Source: Roseovarius sp. ZX-A-9
GTDB taxonomy: Bacteria; Pseudomonadota; Alphaproteobacteria; Rhodobacterales; Rhodobacteraceae
Assembly (NCBI RefSeq): GCF_028369135.1
Contig: NZ_JAPWHW010000008.1
Span: forward strand, 62,001 to 126,000
Length of the DNA: 64,000 nt
Direction: 5' to 3'
Part shown: piece after piece, positions 17,549 through 26,414 of the stretch
How the letters are laid out: each line of letters opens with the position of its first letter
Position numbering within the stretch: the first letter of the stretch is position 1
Translations under genes and position numbers: made by a program
The notes under the pieces: model-generated
What the model was told of the DNA's origin: nothing
What the model saw: the letters and a program-made list of their open reading frames with translations, nothing else
The model's database searches: none

Positions 17549-18763
17549 TTAGTTGCAGCCCTTGGCAGCCCTGGCTGCGGCAATCCTGGCGGCCCTTGCT
17601 TCCCTGAACGTGGTCTTGAGCCTTGTGGCGGAAAGGATGGCGACCGCATCAAAGCGCGGTTTGAAATCCTCATTCAATATCCCGCGCCCTGTCGCGAGCT
17701 GATAGAGAGTGTGAAACGGATTTGCGTTGCACTCGATAATCAGCGGCCCATCAGGAGTCACGGCGATATCCCAGCCGAAGACGCCAAACTCGGGAAACAA
17801 GTCATGAGCCTGCGCAACCAGTTTTTTCACAGCTTCCCAATGCGGTATCTGGTATCCTGCGAAAACCTCGCCATTCACTGGGTGGGCGTCAATCCACTCT
17901 GCCTTTACGCCAGACCCGCGTTTGCACCTTACGAGTTTACCGGTCGAAATATCCACTTCTGCGACCATTGATCCCGGCTGCCAGAAATTGTCCGACATGG
18001 CCGTTGGTGCAGGGATTTTCCAAGCCGAGTAAAGTGGCTCCACGCCCGTTTCGTCGCGAATGGTCACAACGCGCAGAGTGCCAACAGCCTTTCCCGTCAT
18101 CTTGCGCATGTCAGGATGCTGCTGGACGGCGGATTGAAAGATAAAGCCTTTATCAAAGTCGTTGTAGGTTTCGTTGGCGAATGTGGCCACGTCGACCTTC
18201 TTGCCATTCGCGAGCAGCAACACGCCTGCGCTGCGATCGATATCCTCGATCAATGCGGACCCCACGCTTTTGGAACCTTCAACAGGTTTGCCAAAGATCG
18301 GGTAAACCGCAGTGTTGACGAGGAATTCCTTGATATCTTCAATGTCTCGCAGCGCGGGAATGTTGCCATATGAGCGGTCACGCAAAACAACGGCCTGAGT
18401 TTTCGTGGTGCGCAAACCCAGTTGCTCCAACAACGCAGAGTACATGACTTTATCGCGAATAAATGACCGCGAGGGTGTTTTCCGAATGGGTGACAGCCTG
18501 CGGTTCAGCTTGCGGCTAGCCGTTTCCCCAACAAACTCACGCTTCTGAGCCGCAGAGAGTTTGGGATCGAAAGCGCCGCTGCTATAGTATTCGTGCATGG
18601 CGAGTTTGCCCGGCCCCCAGTTCAGCGATACCATCTCGCGAAATTGACGGATCGGCGACACGCTGTACTTTCGAGCAACCTCGACAAGCAAAGGTGCCGC
18701 GGGTGCCTTGGGTGCAGGCGGAGCCGCAAGAAGAGCTTTGTCCGCAGTGACTGTCATATCCAT
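17549..18763 (-). CDS. Sugar-transfer-associated ATP-grasp protein
   Basis: 404 aa. The C-terminal two thirds resemble the ATP-grasp family often found with exopolysaccharide genes: FGKPVEGSKSVGSALIE (nucleotide lysine region), GTLRVVTIRD, and FGVFGWDIAVTPDGPLIIECNANP with acidic metal ligands near the end. Members ligate an amino- or carboxyl-containing group with ATP; the substrate here is unknown and no glycosyltransferase is adjacent. The start at 18763 has AGGA seven bases upstream; a longer start at 18817 lacks a site. Composition is AT-richer than the surroundings, like the MOSC gene. Confidence 0.78.
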   Translation of the reverse strand: MDMTVTADKALLAAPPAPKAPAAPLLVEVARKYSVSPIRQFREMVSLNWGPGKLAMHEYYSSGAFDPKLSAAQKREFVGETASRKLNRRLSPIRKTPSRSFIRDKVMYSALLEQLGLRTTKTQAVVLRDRSYGNIPALRDIEDIKEFLVNTAVYPIFGKPVEGSKSVGSALIEDIDRSAGVLLLANGKKVDVATFANETYNDFDKGFIFQSAVQQHPDMRKMTGKAVGTLRVVTIRDETGVEPLYSAWKIPAPTAMSDNFWQPGSMVAEVDISTGKLVRCKRGSGVKAEWIDAHPVNGEVFAGYQIPHWEAVKKLVAQAHDLFPEFGVFGWDIAVTPDGPLIIECNANPFHTLYQLATGRGILNEDFKPRFDAVAILSATRLKTTFREARAARIAAARAAKGCN

Positions 18764-18823
18764 ATTTTCCTGCCTTTTTTCTGCCTCACCGATTCGATAA
18801 CGAGAAATTATGGCCATTTTGCG

Positions 18824-18878
18824 GAAACAATCCCGCAGGATTCCGGGTCCGTTCCAATTTTACAGAAACAATCCCGCA
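18824..18878. repeat. Direct repeat of 14 bases, 41-bp period, upstream of ATP-grasp gene
   Basis: GAAACAATCCCGCA occurs at 18824-18837 and again at 18865-18878, a 41-bp (about four helical turns) spacing. Both copies lie 60-115 bp upstream of the ATP-grasp start on the minus strand, where they read TGCGGGATTGTTTC. They could be operator half-sites or a small duplication. Confidence 0.6.
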
Positions 18879-18912
18879 AGACGCCAAGCGGATTCAAAAG
18901 TCGGTGTCGCGC

Positions 18913-19635
18913 TTACGGCTTGGGGTGCAGTGGGCGCAGAGCCTTGGGCACCCGTTGGCGCGCTTCGGCATAGGCTTTGCGCGCATCTTCCAAGGCGAGT
19001 CGGGCATCGGTCTTCTGATTGAAATCGCCAAACCGCTCTGCAACCGCTGCTTTTCCGTCCGCATCCAGATAGCGCTCATAGGCCGTCATCGCAGCCAACC
19101 CGCGCAGGATACCATGCGCATAGTAGGCGAGCGCCGGGTTCTGCTTGCGAGCGCCCTTGTAGCGTTGCAACTGCACCAGGACATTGTTGGCATCGACCTT
19201 TTCCTGGCTCGTCCTGGCCCGATCCACCAGCCCGTCCACATTGGACTTGAAGGCTCTCATGCGCTTGCCCGAGGTTGCCAGCCCCTTGAGGTTGTCCTCG
19301 CGCGCATAGTCTTCCAGCTTGTCCTGCGCGCGCTGTGCCGGTCCATTGCGTTTCGCACGCAAGGCGCTGGTATCAGGCACAAAAGGCCCCTCGGGCTTTT
19401 TCGCGGCGGCCTTCTTCTTGGGATTTTTCTTTAATACCGGCTTGGCGGGTCTCTTCTTCTTGGTGGCTTTCTTGCTGCCTTTCTTGGAAGGCTTGTACCC
19501 GATGTCAGCCCCCCCGCCGCCGGCCTGAGCGGCCGAACCGATAAACGGGCCGAAAGCGCCCGGCAATGGCGCGCCGCCCGGAAAAAACAAAACCAGAGCA
19601 ACCGCGACGACAAGGATCAAGCAACCCCGGATCAT
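18913..19635 (-). CDS. Secreted Lys-rich protein, unknown function
   Basis: 240 aa. A hydrophobic N-terminal segment (about 4-20) is followed by a Gly-rich stretch and a strongly basic low-complexity region (about 50-80, many KK and AKK runs), then a helical C-terminal domain. GGAGGTAAATC precedes the start. The protein is probably membrane-anchored or periplasmic; the basic tract could bind nucleic acid or acidic polymers. No family recognised. Confidence 0.65.
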   Translation of the reverse strand: MIRGCLILVVAVALVLFFPGGAPLPGAFGPFIGSAAQAGGGGADIGYKPSKKGSKKATKKKRPAKPVLKKNPKKKAAAKKPEGPFVPDTSALRAKRNGPAQRAQDKLEDYAREDNLKGLATSGKRMRAFKSNVDGLVDRARTSQEKVDANNVLVQLQRYKGARKQNPALAYYAHGILRGLAAMTAYERYLDADGKAAVAERFGDFNQKTDARLALEDARKAYAEARQRVPKALRPLHPKP

Positions 19636-19729
19636 GATTTACCTCCAAAAGATGACGTAGCGTAAGCCTAATTCGGCCATCGGGCAAGTTTACACCCCTC
19701 CGACACATCCAGCGCCAGCAACGCGCGCC

Positions 19730-21067
19730 CTAGGACAAATCCGCCGGGCTCGTGGCTTTGGGGACATTGCGGCGTACATTCGCGTGGGCCGAGCCGCGCA
19801 ATTCTTCCCGGTCGTCCTCGAACGGCAGCGACCGCAGTGCGCGGAACAGATAGCGGCGCGCTGCGTCGCCAGCGGCCTTTGCCAGCCCGGCATCTGGATG
19901 CTGCATCAGCGCGCCCAGTGTCGCCTGAAGATGTTGCTGCACTTCGACCATCGCCGCACCGTCGCGCGCCAGAGAACTGAATCCATCCTCGATAAGATCC
20001 GAGGGCGACAAGGGCGGGGCATAAAGCCGGTCCAGCTTGGGCGACGCGTCGGCATCCTCTTCGGTCCAGTAGCTCGACAGGATGCGACCGATCCGGGTGA
20101 TCACATCAATCGCGGTGCCCGGGTCATTGATCCCCGGCGATAGTGCCTTGGACGCCATTTCCCCCATCACGATCAGGCCAAAGCGCGGATCCTGATCATA
20201 GGTCCGCAGATCGCCCAGAATGATGTGGTCGCGGACGAGCGACGCCAGCGAAGCACCGTCTTCGTCCGCTTCGCCCTCATCCGGGTCGTCCCAGTTCCCC
20301 CGGACCCAGACCAGCGGCTCGTTCAGGAAAACGAAACTGCCCACCGGCCGCGTCAGGTAAAGCGCCACGTCAAAGCGCTCTGCCGCAGCGTTCAGCCCCT
20401 CGGGATAGATATGCTGGACATAGCCGCTTTGCCTGGCGCGGATCGCCGTCAACCCATCCGGCAAATCCCCGATCAGCGGATTGGCCCCCAGGCAGGGCGT
20501 CTCCAGCCGCTCACGGAACCGGCGTGTGGTGATCTCCTCGACCTGGCGTGTCGTGTCCAGCAGGCTGCCAAAGGTCTGAAGGTGCAGCACCCAGCGCACC
20601 AGGTTGACGACCACGAAGGCCAGCACCAGCACCGTGATCCAGAACAGGACAAAGGCGTGTTCGTCGCCGAAAATCCCCACTTCGCGCAGCACGATCGCGA
20701 CCAGCGCATAGACATAGGCCCCGATGAACGCGGCCAGCGTCTTCTGTGTGGTCTTGTCCTGCATGATCAGTTGATGCACGCGCGGCGTCCACTGGGTGGA
20801 CGAACTGCGATAGACCGTGACCATCACCGTCATGCTGAAGATCGTGACCGCCAACATGGCATTGGCGATGATATCCAGCAGCCGGTCGACAGAGACGCCG
20901 GTAACGCGGCCCCGGACCTCCTCGGGCAGCCAGATATCGCCCAACTGGGCCAGCCCCAGCGACACAAAGGCCAGCAGACCCATCGCCACGACCCGCACCC
21001 ATAGCTTGCGCAGATAGCCGCGCGTCATGCGCAGCAGGGTCGCGGGAAGCAGGCGAATATCGTCCAT
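19730..21067 (-). CDS. DUF2254 integral membrane protein
   Basis: 445 aa. Four hydrophobic segments in the first 180 residues are followed by a soluble domain; IFSMTVMVTVYRSSSTQWTPR and the later MASKALSPGINDPGTAID are hallmarks of DUF2254. No biochemical role is established to my knowledge. The start at 21067 is preceded by GGGGAG about 10 nt upstream; an upstream in-frame start would add 39 residues without a hydrophobic signal. It is divergent from the DMGDH-like gene. Confidence 0.85.
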   Translation of the reverse strand: MDDIRLLPATLLRMTRGYLRKLWVRVVAMGLLAFVSLGLAQLGDIWLPEEVRGRVTGVSVDRLLDIIANAMLAVTIFSMTVMVTVYRSSSTQWTPRVHQLIMQDKTTQKTLAAFIGAYVYALVAIVLREVGIFGDEHAFVLFWITVLVLAFVVVNLVRWVLHLQTFGSLLDTTRQVEEITTRRFRERLETPCLGANPLIGDLPDGLTAIRARQSGYVQHIYPEGLNAAAERFDVALYLTRPVGSFVFLNEPLVWVRGNWDDPDEGEADEDGASLASLVRDHIILGDLRTYDQDPRFGLIVMGEMASKALSPGINDPGTAIDVITRIGRILSSYWTEEDADASPKLDRLYAPPLSPSDLIEDGFSSLARDGAAMVEVQQHLQATLGALMQHPDAGLAKAAGDAARRYLFRALRSLPFEDDREELRGSAHANVRRNVPKATSPADLS

Positions 21068-21197
21068 CAGGTAATAACTCCCCAGACGCTCAAAAGTTTC
21101 AACCAAGAAGAATTTTGAAGGTGCCTGCTGCCAGATGAACCGGGTCAGCATGTCCGAGCAGGTAACTTTCTGGCAGCCCAACACCCGGCGACATGCA

Positions 21198-21220
21198 ATC
21201 GCGACAAGCTCTGTCGCAAT
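21198..21220. promoter_or_regulatory. Inverted repeat in the DUF2254/DMGDH intergenic region
   Basis: Arms ATCGCGACA (21198-21206) and TGTCGCAAT (21212-21220) pair with one mismatch across a 5-base spacer, 60-83 bases before the ATG of the DMGDH-like gene. It may be an operator or part of a leader; no regulator gene is adjacent. Confidence 0.35.
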
Positions 21221-21280
21221 CCCACTTGCATGCTTCTGAACATACCCTCACCTTGCCGGGAATCTACAAGGAGACCCATC

Positions 21281-23698
21281 ATGCAGAGATCCACCCGTGT
21301 CTGCGTCATCGGCGGCGGTGTCGTCGGCTGCAGCGTGCTTTATCACCTGACCAAGCTGGGTTGGCCCGACGTGATGCTGATCGAGCGCTCCGAGCTGACC
21401 AGCGGCAGCACATGGCATGCAGCGGGCGGGTTTCATACCCTCAACGGCGACACCAACATGGCGGCGCTGCAGGGATACACCATCAAGCTCTACAAGGAAC
21501 TTGAGGAAATTACCGGCATGTCCTGTGGGCTGCACCATGTCGGCGGCATCACGCTGGCCGACAATCAAGACCGCTTCGACATGCTGCTCGCCGAACGCGC
21601 CAAGCACCGCTACATGGGCCTTGAGACCGAGATTGTCGGTCCCGAAGAGATTGCCAAGATCGCCCCCGTGACCAACACCGATGGCATTCTGGGCGCGCTC
21701 TATGATCCGCTAGACGGGCATCTCGATCCGTCGGGCACAACCCACGCCTACGCCAGGGCAGCGCGTTTGGGTGGCGCCACGATCCAGACCCACTGCAAGG
21801 TTCACGAAACCAGGCAGCGCCCCGATGGCACCTGGGACGTGATCACCGACAAGGGAAATGTGCATGCCGAGCACGTGGTCAACGCGGGCGGCCTTTGGGC
21901 GCGCGAGATCGCTCAGATGGCCGGCCTCTACCTGCCGCTGCACCCGATGGAGCATCAATATGTCGTCACCGACGACGTGCCCGAAATCGTCGAGATCATC
22001 GAGGGCGGTGGCGAGCATCCGCATGTGATGGACCCGGCGGGCGAATCCTATCTGCGGCAGGAAGGGCGCGGCCTGTGTATCGGGTTCTATGAACAACCCT
22101 GCAAACCTTGGGCAGTGGATGGCACGCCTTGGAATTTCGGCCATGAACTGCTGCCCGACGATCTGGACAAGATCGAGACCAGCATCGAATTCGCCTATCG
22201 CCGCTTTCCGGCACTGGAACGGGCCGGTGTGAAATCTGTCATTCACGGCCCCTTCACCTTTGCCCCCGATGGCAACCCTCTGGTGGGGCCGGTGCCGGGG
22301 ATGCGCAACTACTGGTCCGCCTGCGGCGTCATGGCGGGGTTCAGCCAGGGCGGCGGTGTCGGGCTGATGCTGGCGCAATGGATGATAGAAGGCGAATGCG
22401 AGCGCGACGTGACCGCGATGGACGTGGCGCGCTTTGGCGACATCATCACGCCGGGCTACACCCTGCCCAAGGTGATCGAAAACTATCAAAAACGGTTCTC
22501 GGTCTCCTACCCCAACGAGGAACTGCCCGCGGCCCGTCCGTTCCGCACCACACCGATGTACGACATTTTTGATGGCATGGGCGCGGTCTGGGGCCAGCAA
22601 TTCGGGCTGGAGGTGGCCAACTACTTTGCCGAGGGCGACGAGCCGCGTTACGAGACGCCCTCCTTCCGCCGCTCCAACGCTTTTGACGCCACCGCCCGCG
22701 AGGTCCGTGCAGTGCGCGAGGCGGTCGGCATCAACGAAGTGCATAATTTCGGCAAGTATTTGGTCACAGGCACGGGCGCGCGCGCCTGGCTGGACCGGAT
22801 CATGGCAGGACGTATCCCGAAACCCGGACGGCTCAGCCTGACGCCGATGCTGTCGCCCAAGGGGCGACTGCTGGGCGATTTCACCGTTTCGTGTCTTTCG
22901 GATCAGGCGTTTCAACTGACCGCATCCTACGGCGCGCAGGCCGTGCATATGCGCTGGTTCCAGCGCAACGAGGCCGAGGACGTAAAGGTCGAGAATGTCA
23001 GCGACCGGCTGAACGGGTTCCAGATCGCCGGCCCGAAGGCGCGAGAGGTTCTGATGGCCTGCACGCGCGCACCCATCGGCGACATGGCGTTCATGGACCT
23101 GCGCCACGCCAATATCGGCATGGCCGAATGTCTGGTGCAACGGGTCAGCTATACTGGCGATCTGGGGTTCGAGATCTACTGTGATCCGATGGTGCAGCGC
23201 GCACTGTGGGATACCCTGTGGCAGGCCGGGCAGGAACACGGCATGCGCCCCTTTGGCATGCGCGCCATGATGAGCCTGCGGCTGGACAAGTTCTTTGGCT
23301 CCTGGCTCAATGAGTTTTCGCCAGACTACACGCCTGCCGAAACCGGCATAGACCGGTTCATTCAATGGTCGAAAAACACCGATTTCATCGGCCGTGCCGC
23401 CGCCGAGGCCGAGCGTGACAAGGGCGCAGCGCGCAAGCTCTGCGCCTTCGAGGTGGACGCACTGTATGCCGATGTTGCTGGATACGAGCCCGTGTGGCAC
23501 GAGGGCGCCGTGATAGGCTTTTGCACCTCGGGCGGCTATTCGCACCATGCGGGCAAGTCGATCGCCATGGCGCTAATCCCCAAGGACAAGGCACAGGACG
23601 GGCTGGAGGTGGAGATCGAGATCTTGGGCGAGATGCGGCCCGCCACGCTGATCACCACGCCGCTTTTCGACGCCGATGGCGCACGCATGCGCGGGTGA
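21281..23698 (+). CDS. DMGDH-like FAD oxidoreductase with GcvT domain
   Basis: 805 aa, the family's usual length. Members oxidatively demethylate N-methylated glycines (dimethylglycine, sarcosine) or related amines, passing the methylene to tetrahydrofolate. Domains: FAD-binding DAO with GGGVVG (11-16) and the flavinylation motif TWHAAGG (His46, matching the covalent-FAD His of DMGDH); FAO_M linker near 390-445; GcvT folate-binding domain about 450-700 and its C-terminal barrel. AGGAG precedes the start. The exact substrate cannot be told; roseobacters carry many paralogues. It provides one-carbon units that fit the methyl-transfer genes elsewhere in the window. Confidence 0.9.
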   Translation: MQRSTRVCVIGGGVVGCSVLYHLTKLGWPDVMLIERSELTSGSTWHAAGGFHTLNGDTNMAALQGYTIKLYKELEEITGMSCGLHHVGGITLADNQDRFDMLLAERAKHRYMGLETEIVGPEEIAKIAPVTNTDGILGALYDPLDGHLDPSGTTHAYARAARLGGATIQTHCKVHETRQRPDGTWDVITDKGNVHAEHVVNAGGLWAREIAQMAGLYLPLHPMEHQYVVTDDVPEIVEIIEGGGEHPHVMDPAGESYLRQEGRGLCIGFYEQPCKPWAVDGTPWNFGHELLPDDLDKIETSIEFAYRRFPALERAGVKSVIHGPFTFAPDGNPLVGPVPGMRNYWSACGVMAGFSQGGGVGLMLAQWMIEGECERDVTAMDVARFGDIITPGYTLPKVIENYQKRFSVSYPNEELPAARPFRTTPMYDIFDGMGAVWGQQFGLEVANYFAEGDEPRYETPSFRRSNAFDATAREVRAVREAVGINEVHNFGKYLVTGTGARAWLDRIMAGRIPKPGRLSLTPMLSPKGRLLGDFTVSCLSDQAFQLTASYGAQAVHMRWFQRNEAEDVKVENVSDRLNGFQIAGPKAREVLMACTRAPIGDMAFMDLRHANIGMAECLVQRVSYTGDLGFEIYCDPMVQRALWDTLWQAGQEHGMRPFGMRAMMSLRLDKFFGSWLNEFSPDYTPAETGIDRFIQWSKNTDFIGRAAAEAERDKGAARKLCAFEVDALYADVAGYEPVWHEGAVIGFCTSGGYSHHAGKSIAMALIPKDKAQDGLEVEIEILGEMRPATLITTPLFDADGARMRG

Positions 23699-23722
23699 AG
23701 CTCACCCGCGCGGCCCGCGCGT

Positions 23723-25096
23723 CTAGGTCTTTCGCGGCGTGATCCGTAGCCAGATCCCGTCCTTGCCGCGCACGGTCAGATGCGCCACCGGCATGGCGGG
23801 GCGCTCGGGCGCCAGATCGAACCGGTAACTGCGCAGCAGCATCGCCAGCAGCAGCGCCCCCTCGATCATGGCGAACCCTGCCCCGGTGCAGACCCTCTGC
23901 CCGGCCGAAAACGGCATATAGGCGCTGCGCATACAGGCCTTTCCGTTCTCGGTTGCGTAGCGGCCCGGATCGAACGCATCGGGCGCATCCCACAGGCGTT
24001 CGTGCCGGTGCAGGTGCCAGGGGCTGAGCACGATCTGAGCCCCCGCCGGCACGTCGCGCCCACGGAACACTTCAGGCTTGGACGCCTCGCGCACCATCAT
24101 CGGCACCGGCGGATACAGGCGCAGCGTCTCGCGGAACACGTCGCGGGTGATCCGCAGTTTCGACACATGGCCGAACTCCGGCGTGCCATCGCCAAATGTG
24201 GCCTGAGCCTCTGCCGCGACCTGCTCTTGCCAATCTGGGAAAAGTGCCAACAAATAGAGCGCCCAGGCCAGCGCCGAGGCGCTGGTTTCGTGACCGGCCA
24301 GAAAGAAGATGGCCACCTGATCTACCATTTCATCCGTGGCAAAGGTCTTGCCATCAACCGGATCGGGTGTGGTCATGATCTTGGTCGCCAGATCGTCCGG
24401 GGCTGTCCCGGCTTCGATCTCGGCCATCCGCGTGGCGGTCAACTGCGTGATCAACCCACGAATGACCGCCGCCGTCGCCTTGGTCTTGCGCGCGTGAAAA
24501 CGGGGCACCCATCGCGGCAGCGGCAGCAGCGCGCCCAGATTGACCACCGGCTGCGCGCGCTGATGCTCGCGAAACTCGGCAAAAACCCGCGCGGCGATCT
24601 CGTTCTCGATTGGGATCGAGAACAGCGTGCGAAAGATCACATCCGCCGCCACATGGCTGGTCTCGGCCTCGATCTCTTGCGCGCGGCCATCGGCCAGCAC
24701 CGCCAATCGGGCCACGGCGCTTTCTCCGGCAGCCGCCATTGCCGGGAACACGTCGCGCAACCGCCCGCCCTCGAACGCCGGGTCGATGATCCGGCGCTGC
24801 CGTTTCCACACCTCGCCATTGGTGACAAAGACCGAATTGCCCAAGAGTGGCGTCAGCCCCTCGCGGATTCGGTTCGATTTGGGAAAATCATCCGGCCGCT
24901 GTTTCAGCACCAGATCGACCAGTTCGGGCTGATTGCACATGTAGGAGCGGAAGAACGGCGTGCGAAACTCGGCCATCCACGCGCGATAAAGCCGCGCGGG
25001 CTGCGCCGAGAGAATATCCTGCCGAAAGAGCCGCAGATAGCGCCAGAGCGAAACGCGCCCCTCGCGCGCCGGGGGTTTCGGCGGCAGGATGGTCAT
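23723..25096 (-). CDS. Cytochrome P450
   Basis: 457 aa, full length. Haem monooxygenase signatures: I-helix AGHETS at 267-272, ETLR (ExxR) at 323-326, and the haem-binding loop FSAGQRVCTG with ligand Cys403. No N-terminal membrane anchor, so it is soluble. Electron donors are not adjacent. The gene overlaps its upstream neighbour, a membrane alpha/beta-hydrolase-like protein, by 4 bp, so the pair is expressed together; a lipid or ester substrate is a reasonable guess. CYP family not assigned. Confidence 0.95.
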   Translation of the reverse strand: MTILPPKPPAREGRVSLWRYLRLFRQDILSAQPARLYRAWMAEFRTPFFRSYMCNQPELVDLVLKQRPDDFPKSNRIREGLTPLLGNSVFVTNGEVWKRQRRIIDPAFEGGRLRDVFPAMAAAGESAVARLAVLADGRAQEIEAETSHVAADVIFRTLFSIPIENEIAARVFAEFREHQRAQPVVNLGALLPLPRWVPRFHARKTKATAAVIRGLITQLTATRMAEIEAGTAPDDLATKIMTTPDPVDGKTFATDEMVDQVAIFFLAGHETSASALAWALYLLALFPDWQEQVAAEAQATFGDGTPEFGHVSKLRITRDVFRETLRLYPPVPMMVREASKPEVFRGRDVPAGAQIVLSPWHLHRHERLWDAPDAFDPGRYATENGKACMRSAYMPFSAGQRVCTGAGFAMIEGALLLAMLLRSYRFDLAPERPAMPVAHLTVRGKDGIWLRITPRKT

Positions 25097-26301
25097 GCGG
25101 CGATGTCCCGGAACTTGTTCACCGGCTTCTCGATCCGGCTCTTGGACGGGGCGCGCCCGGCATAGCGAGTGGCCAGCGTCTGCGGCCCTGCGGTGATCTG
25201 GAAGTAATCGTAGTCGCCGGGCCGGTCAAAGGCGCACATATACTGGAAATGCAGCCGGAAGAACTTCCACCGCAATTCCTTCCAGCGCGCGGCACTCAAC
25301 GTCTGGGTAAAGGCCGCCGACAAGACCAGCGGCCAGCGCTTCGCGTCCGTGGCCACTCCGGAAACCGCGACAGGATCGCACAGCGCGAAGGCGCAGCCAT
25401 CGCCCGGCGCGGTCACATCCACCCAGGTCAGCTCGTCGCGCTCGCTGAGATATTGCAGATCGGCGCGCAGCCGTTGCGCATCGGGCAGGAAGGACACCAT
25501 CGGCACCACCTGCCCCAGTGACAGGAACGACAAAGTCGGGCCATTGGCAGGCACCCGGCGGGCGCGGATCAGATCGGCCAGGATCGACACCGCCAGATGC
25601 GCGCCTGACGAATGCCCCACGACCAGAACCTCCTGCACATCGGTGGTCAGTGCCGTGGCGATCTCATCGGTGAATTCGGCCATCCGCGCCTCCAGTTCGG
25701 GCGGATTGGCGCCGCGGTAGCGCGCGGAATAAGCGTAGTCATGCATCAGGTAGTAGGCAAAAAACTTGCCATCCTTCTTGCGAAACCATTCCAGCACGAA
25801 TGGCACGGCGATCAGCCCCGCCCAGACCAGCCACGGGTGGATCAGTGCCAGCAACTGCCCCAGCCCCCAGGCCAGCGCCAACGCCAGCACCAGTTGCACC
25901 AGCAGGAACGCCACCGGATAAAGCGCCGCGATCACCGGCCCCTTGCGCAGCCGCATCAGCCGCCCCAGCGCCCCGCTCGCGATATAGGTCCAGGCGGTGC
26001 GGATCAGTTGCAGGTAGGTGGCGACGATCCCCTGCTCCATCGAGGAGCGCACGATGTCCGACCAGACAAGCACATCGAATTCGGCGCGCACCTCGGTCCC
26101 GTCAATGGCACTCTCCACCCGCCAGCCATAGCGCGCCGTGCCGGTCTTGGGCTTCAGGGTGATCTCGTAGCCCGAAATCGCCGCCTGCGCCGCGCTTTCG
26201 CTGCGGTACAGCTCGCGGTAGCGGCGCGGATGAATCGGATCATAGCCGGGGATGTAAAACACCCGGCGCGAGGTCACGGTCTTGTTCGTCATGCTGCTCA
26301 T
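25093..26301 (-). CDS. Membrane protein with alpha/beta-hydrolase-like domain
   Basis: 402 aa. The N-terminal half has a soluble segment, two hydrophobic helices (about 122-148 and 152-172), and then the nucleophile-elbow motif VVGHSSGAH (Ser231) of alpha/beta hydrolases. YIPGYDPIHPRRYRE near the start resembles the N-terminal strand of such enzymes, so the helices may be inserted into the fold. The catalytic Asp and His are not assigned. Start at 26301 or 26292. It is co-transcribed with the P450 (4-bp overlap). I do not know a characterised homologue. Confidence 0.68.
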   Translation of the reverse strand: MSSMTNKTVTSRRVFYIPGYDPIHPRRYRELYRSESAAQAAISGYEITLKPKTGTARYGWRVESAIDGTEVRAEFDVLVWSDIVRSSMEQGIVATYLQLIRTAWTYIASGALGRLMRLRKGPVIAALYPVAFLLVQLVLALALAWGLGQLLALIHPWLVWAGLIAVPFVLEWFRKKDGKFFAYYLMHDYAYSARYRGANPPELEARMAEFTDEIATALTTDVQEVLVVGHSSGAHLAVSILADLIRARRVPANGPTLSFLSLGQVVPMVSFLPDAQRLRADLQYLSERDELTWVDVTAPGDGCAFALCDPVAVSGVATDAKRWPLVLSAAFTQTLSAARWKELRWKFFRLHFQYMCAFDRPGDYDYFQITAGPQTLATRYAGRAPSKSRIEKPVNKFRDIAA

Positions 26302-26414
26302 GCCTTGGCCCCGAGGGCTTTGCCTTTCGGCAATGCTAGCGCATCAGTTGGGCAAGAGTAAGGCTCGCGGTCCGGCCACTGCCTCTGCGCGGCGCCCCCT
26401 TCAGAAGATGGGCT

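Noticed and set aside
17384..17971. 195-codon plus-strand frame across the MOSC/ATP-grasp gap
   Set aside because: Overlaps the ATP-grasp 3' end, no ribosome-binding site, no recognisable domain.
21710..23548. 612-codon minus-strand open frame across the DMGDH-like gene
   Set aside because: Antisense shadow; the plus strand encodes a complete enzyme.
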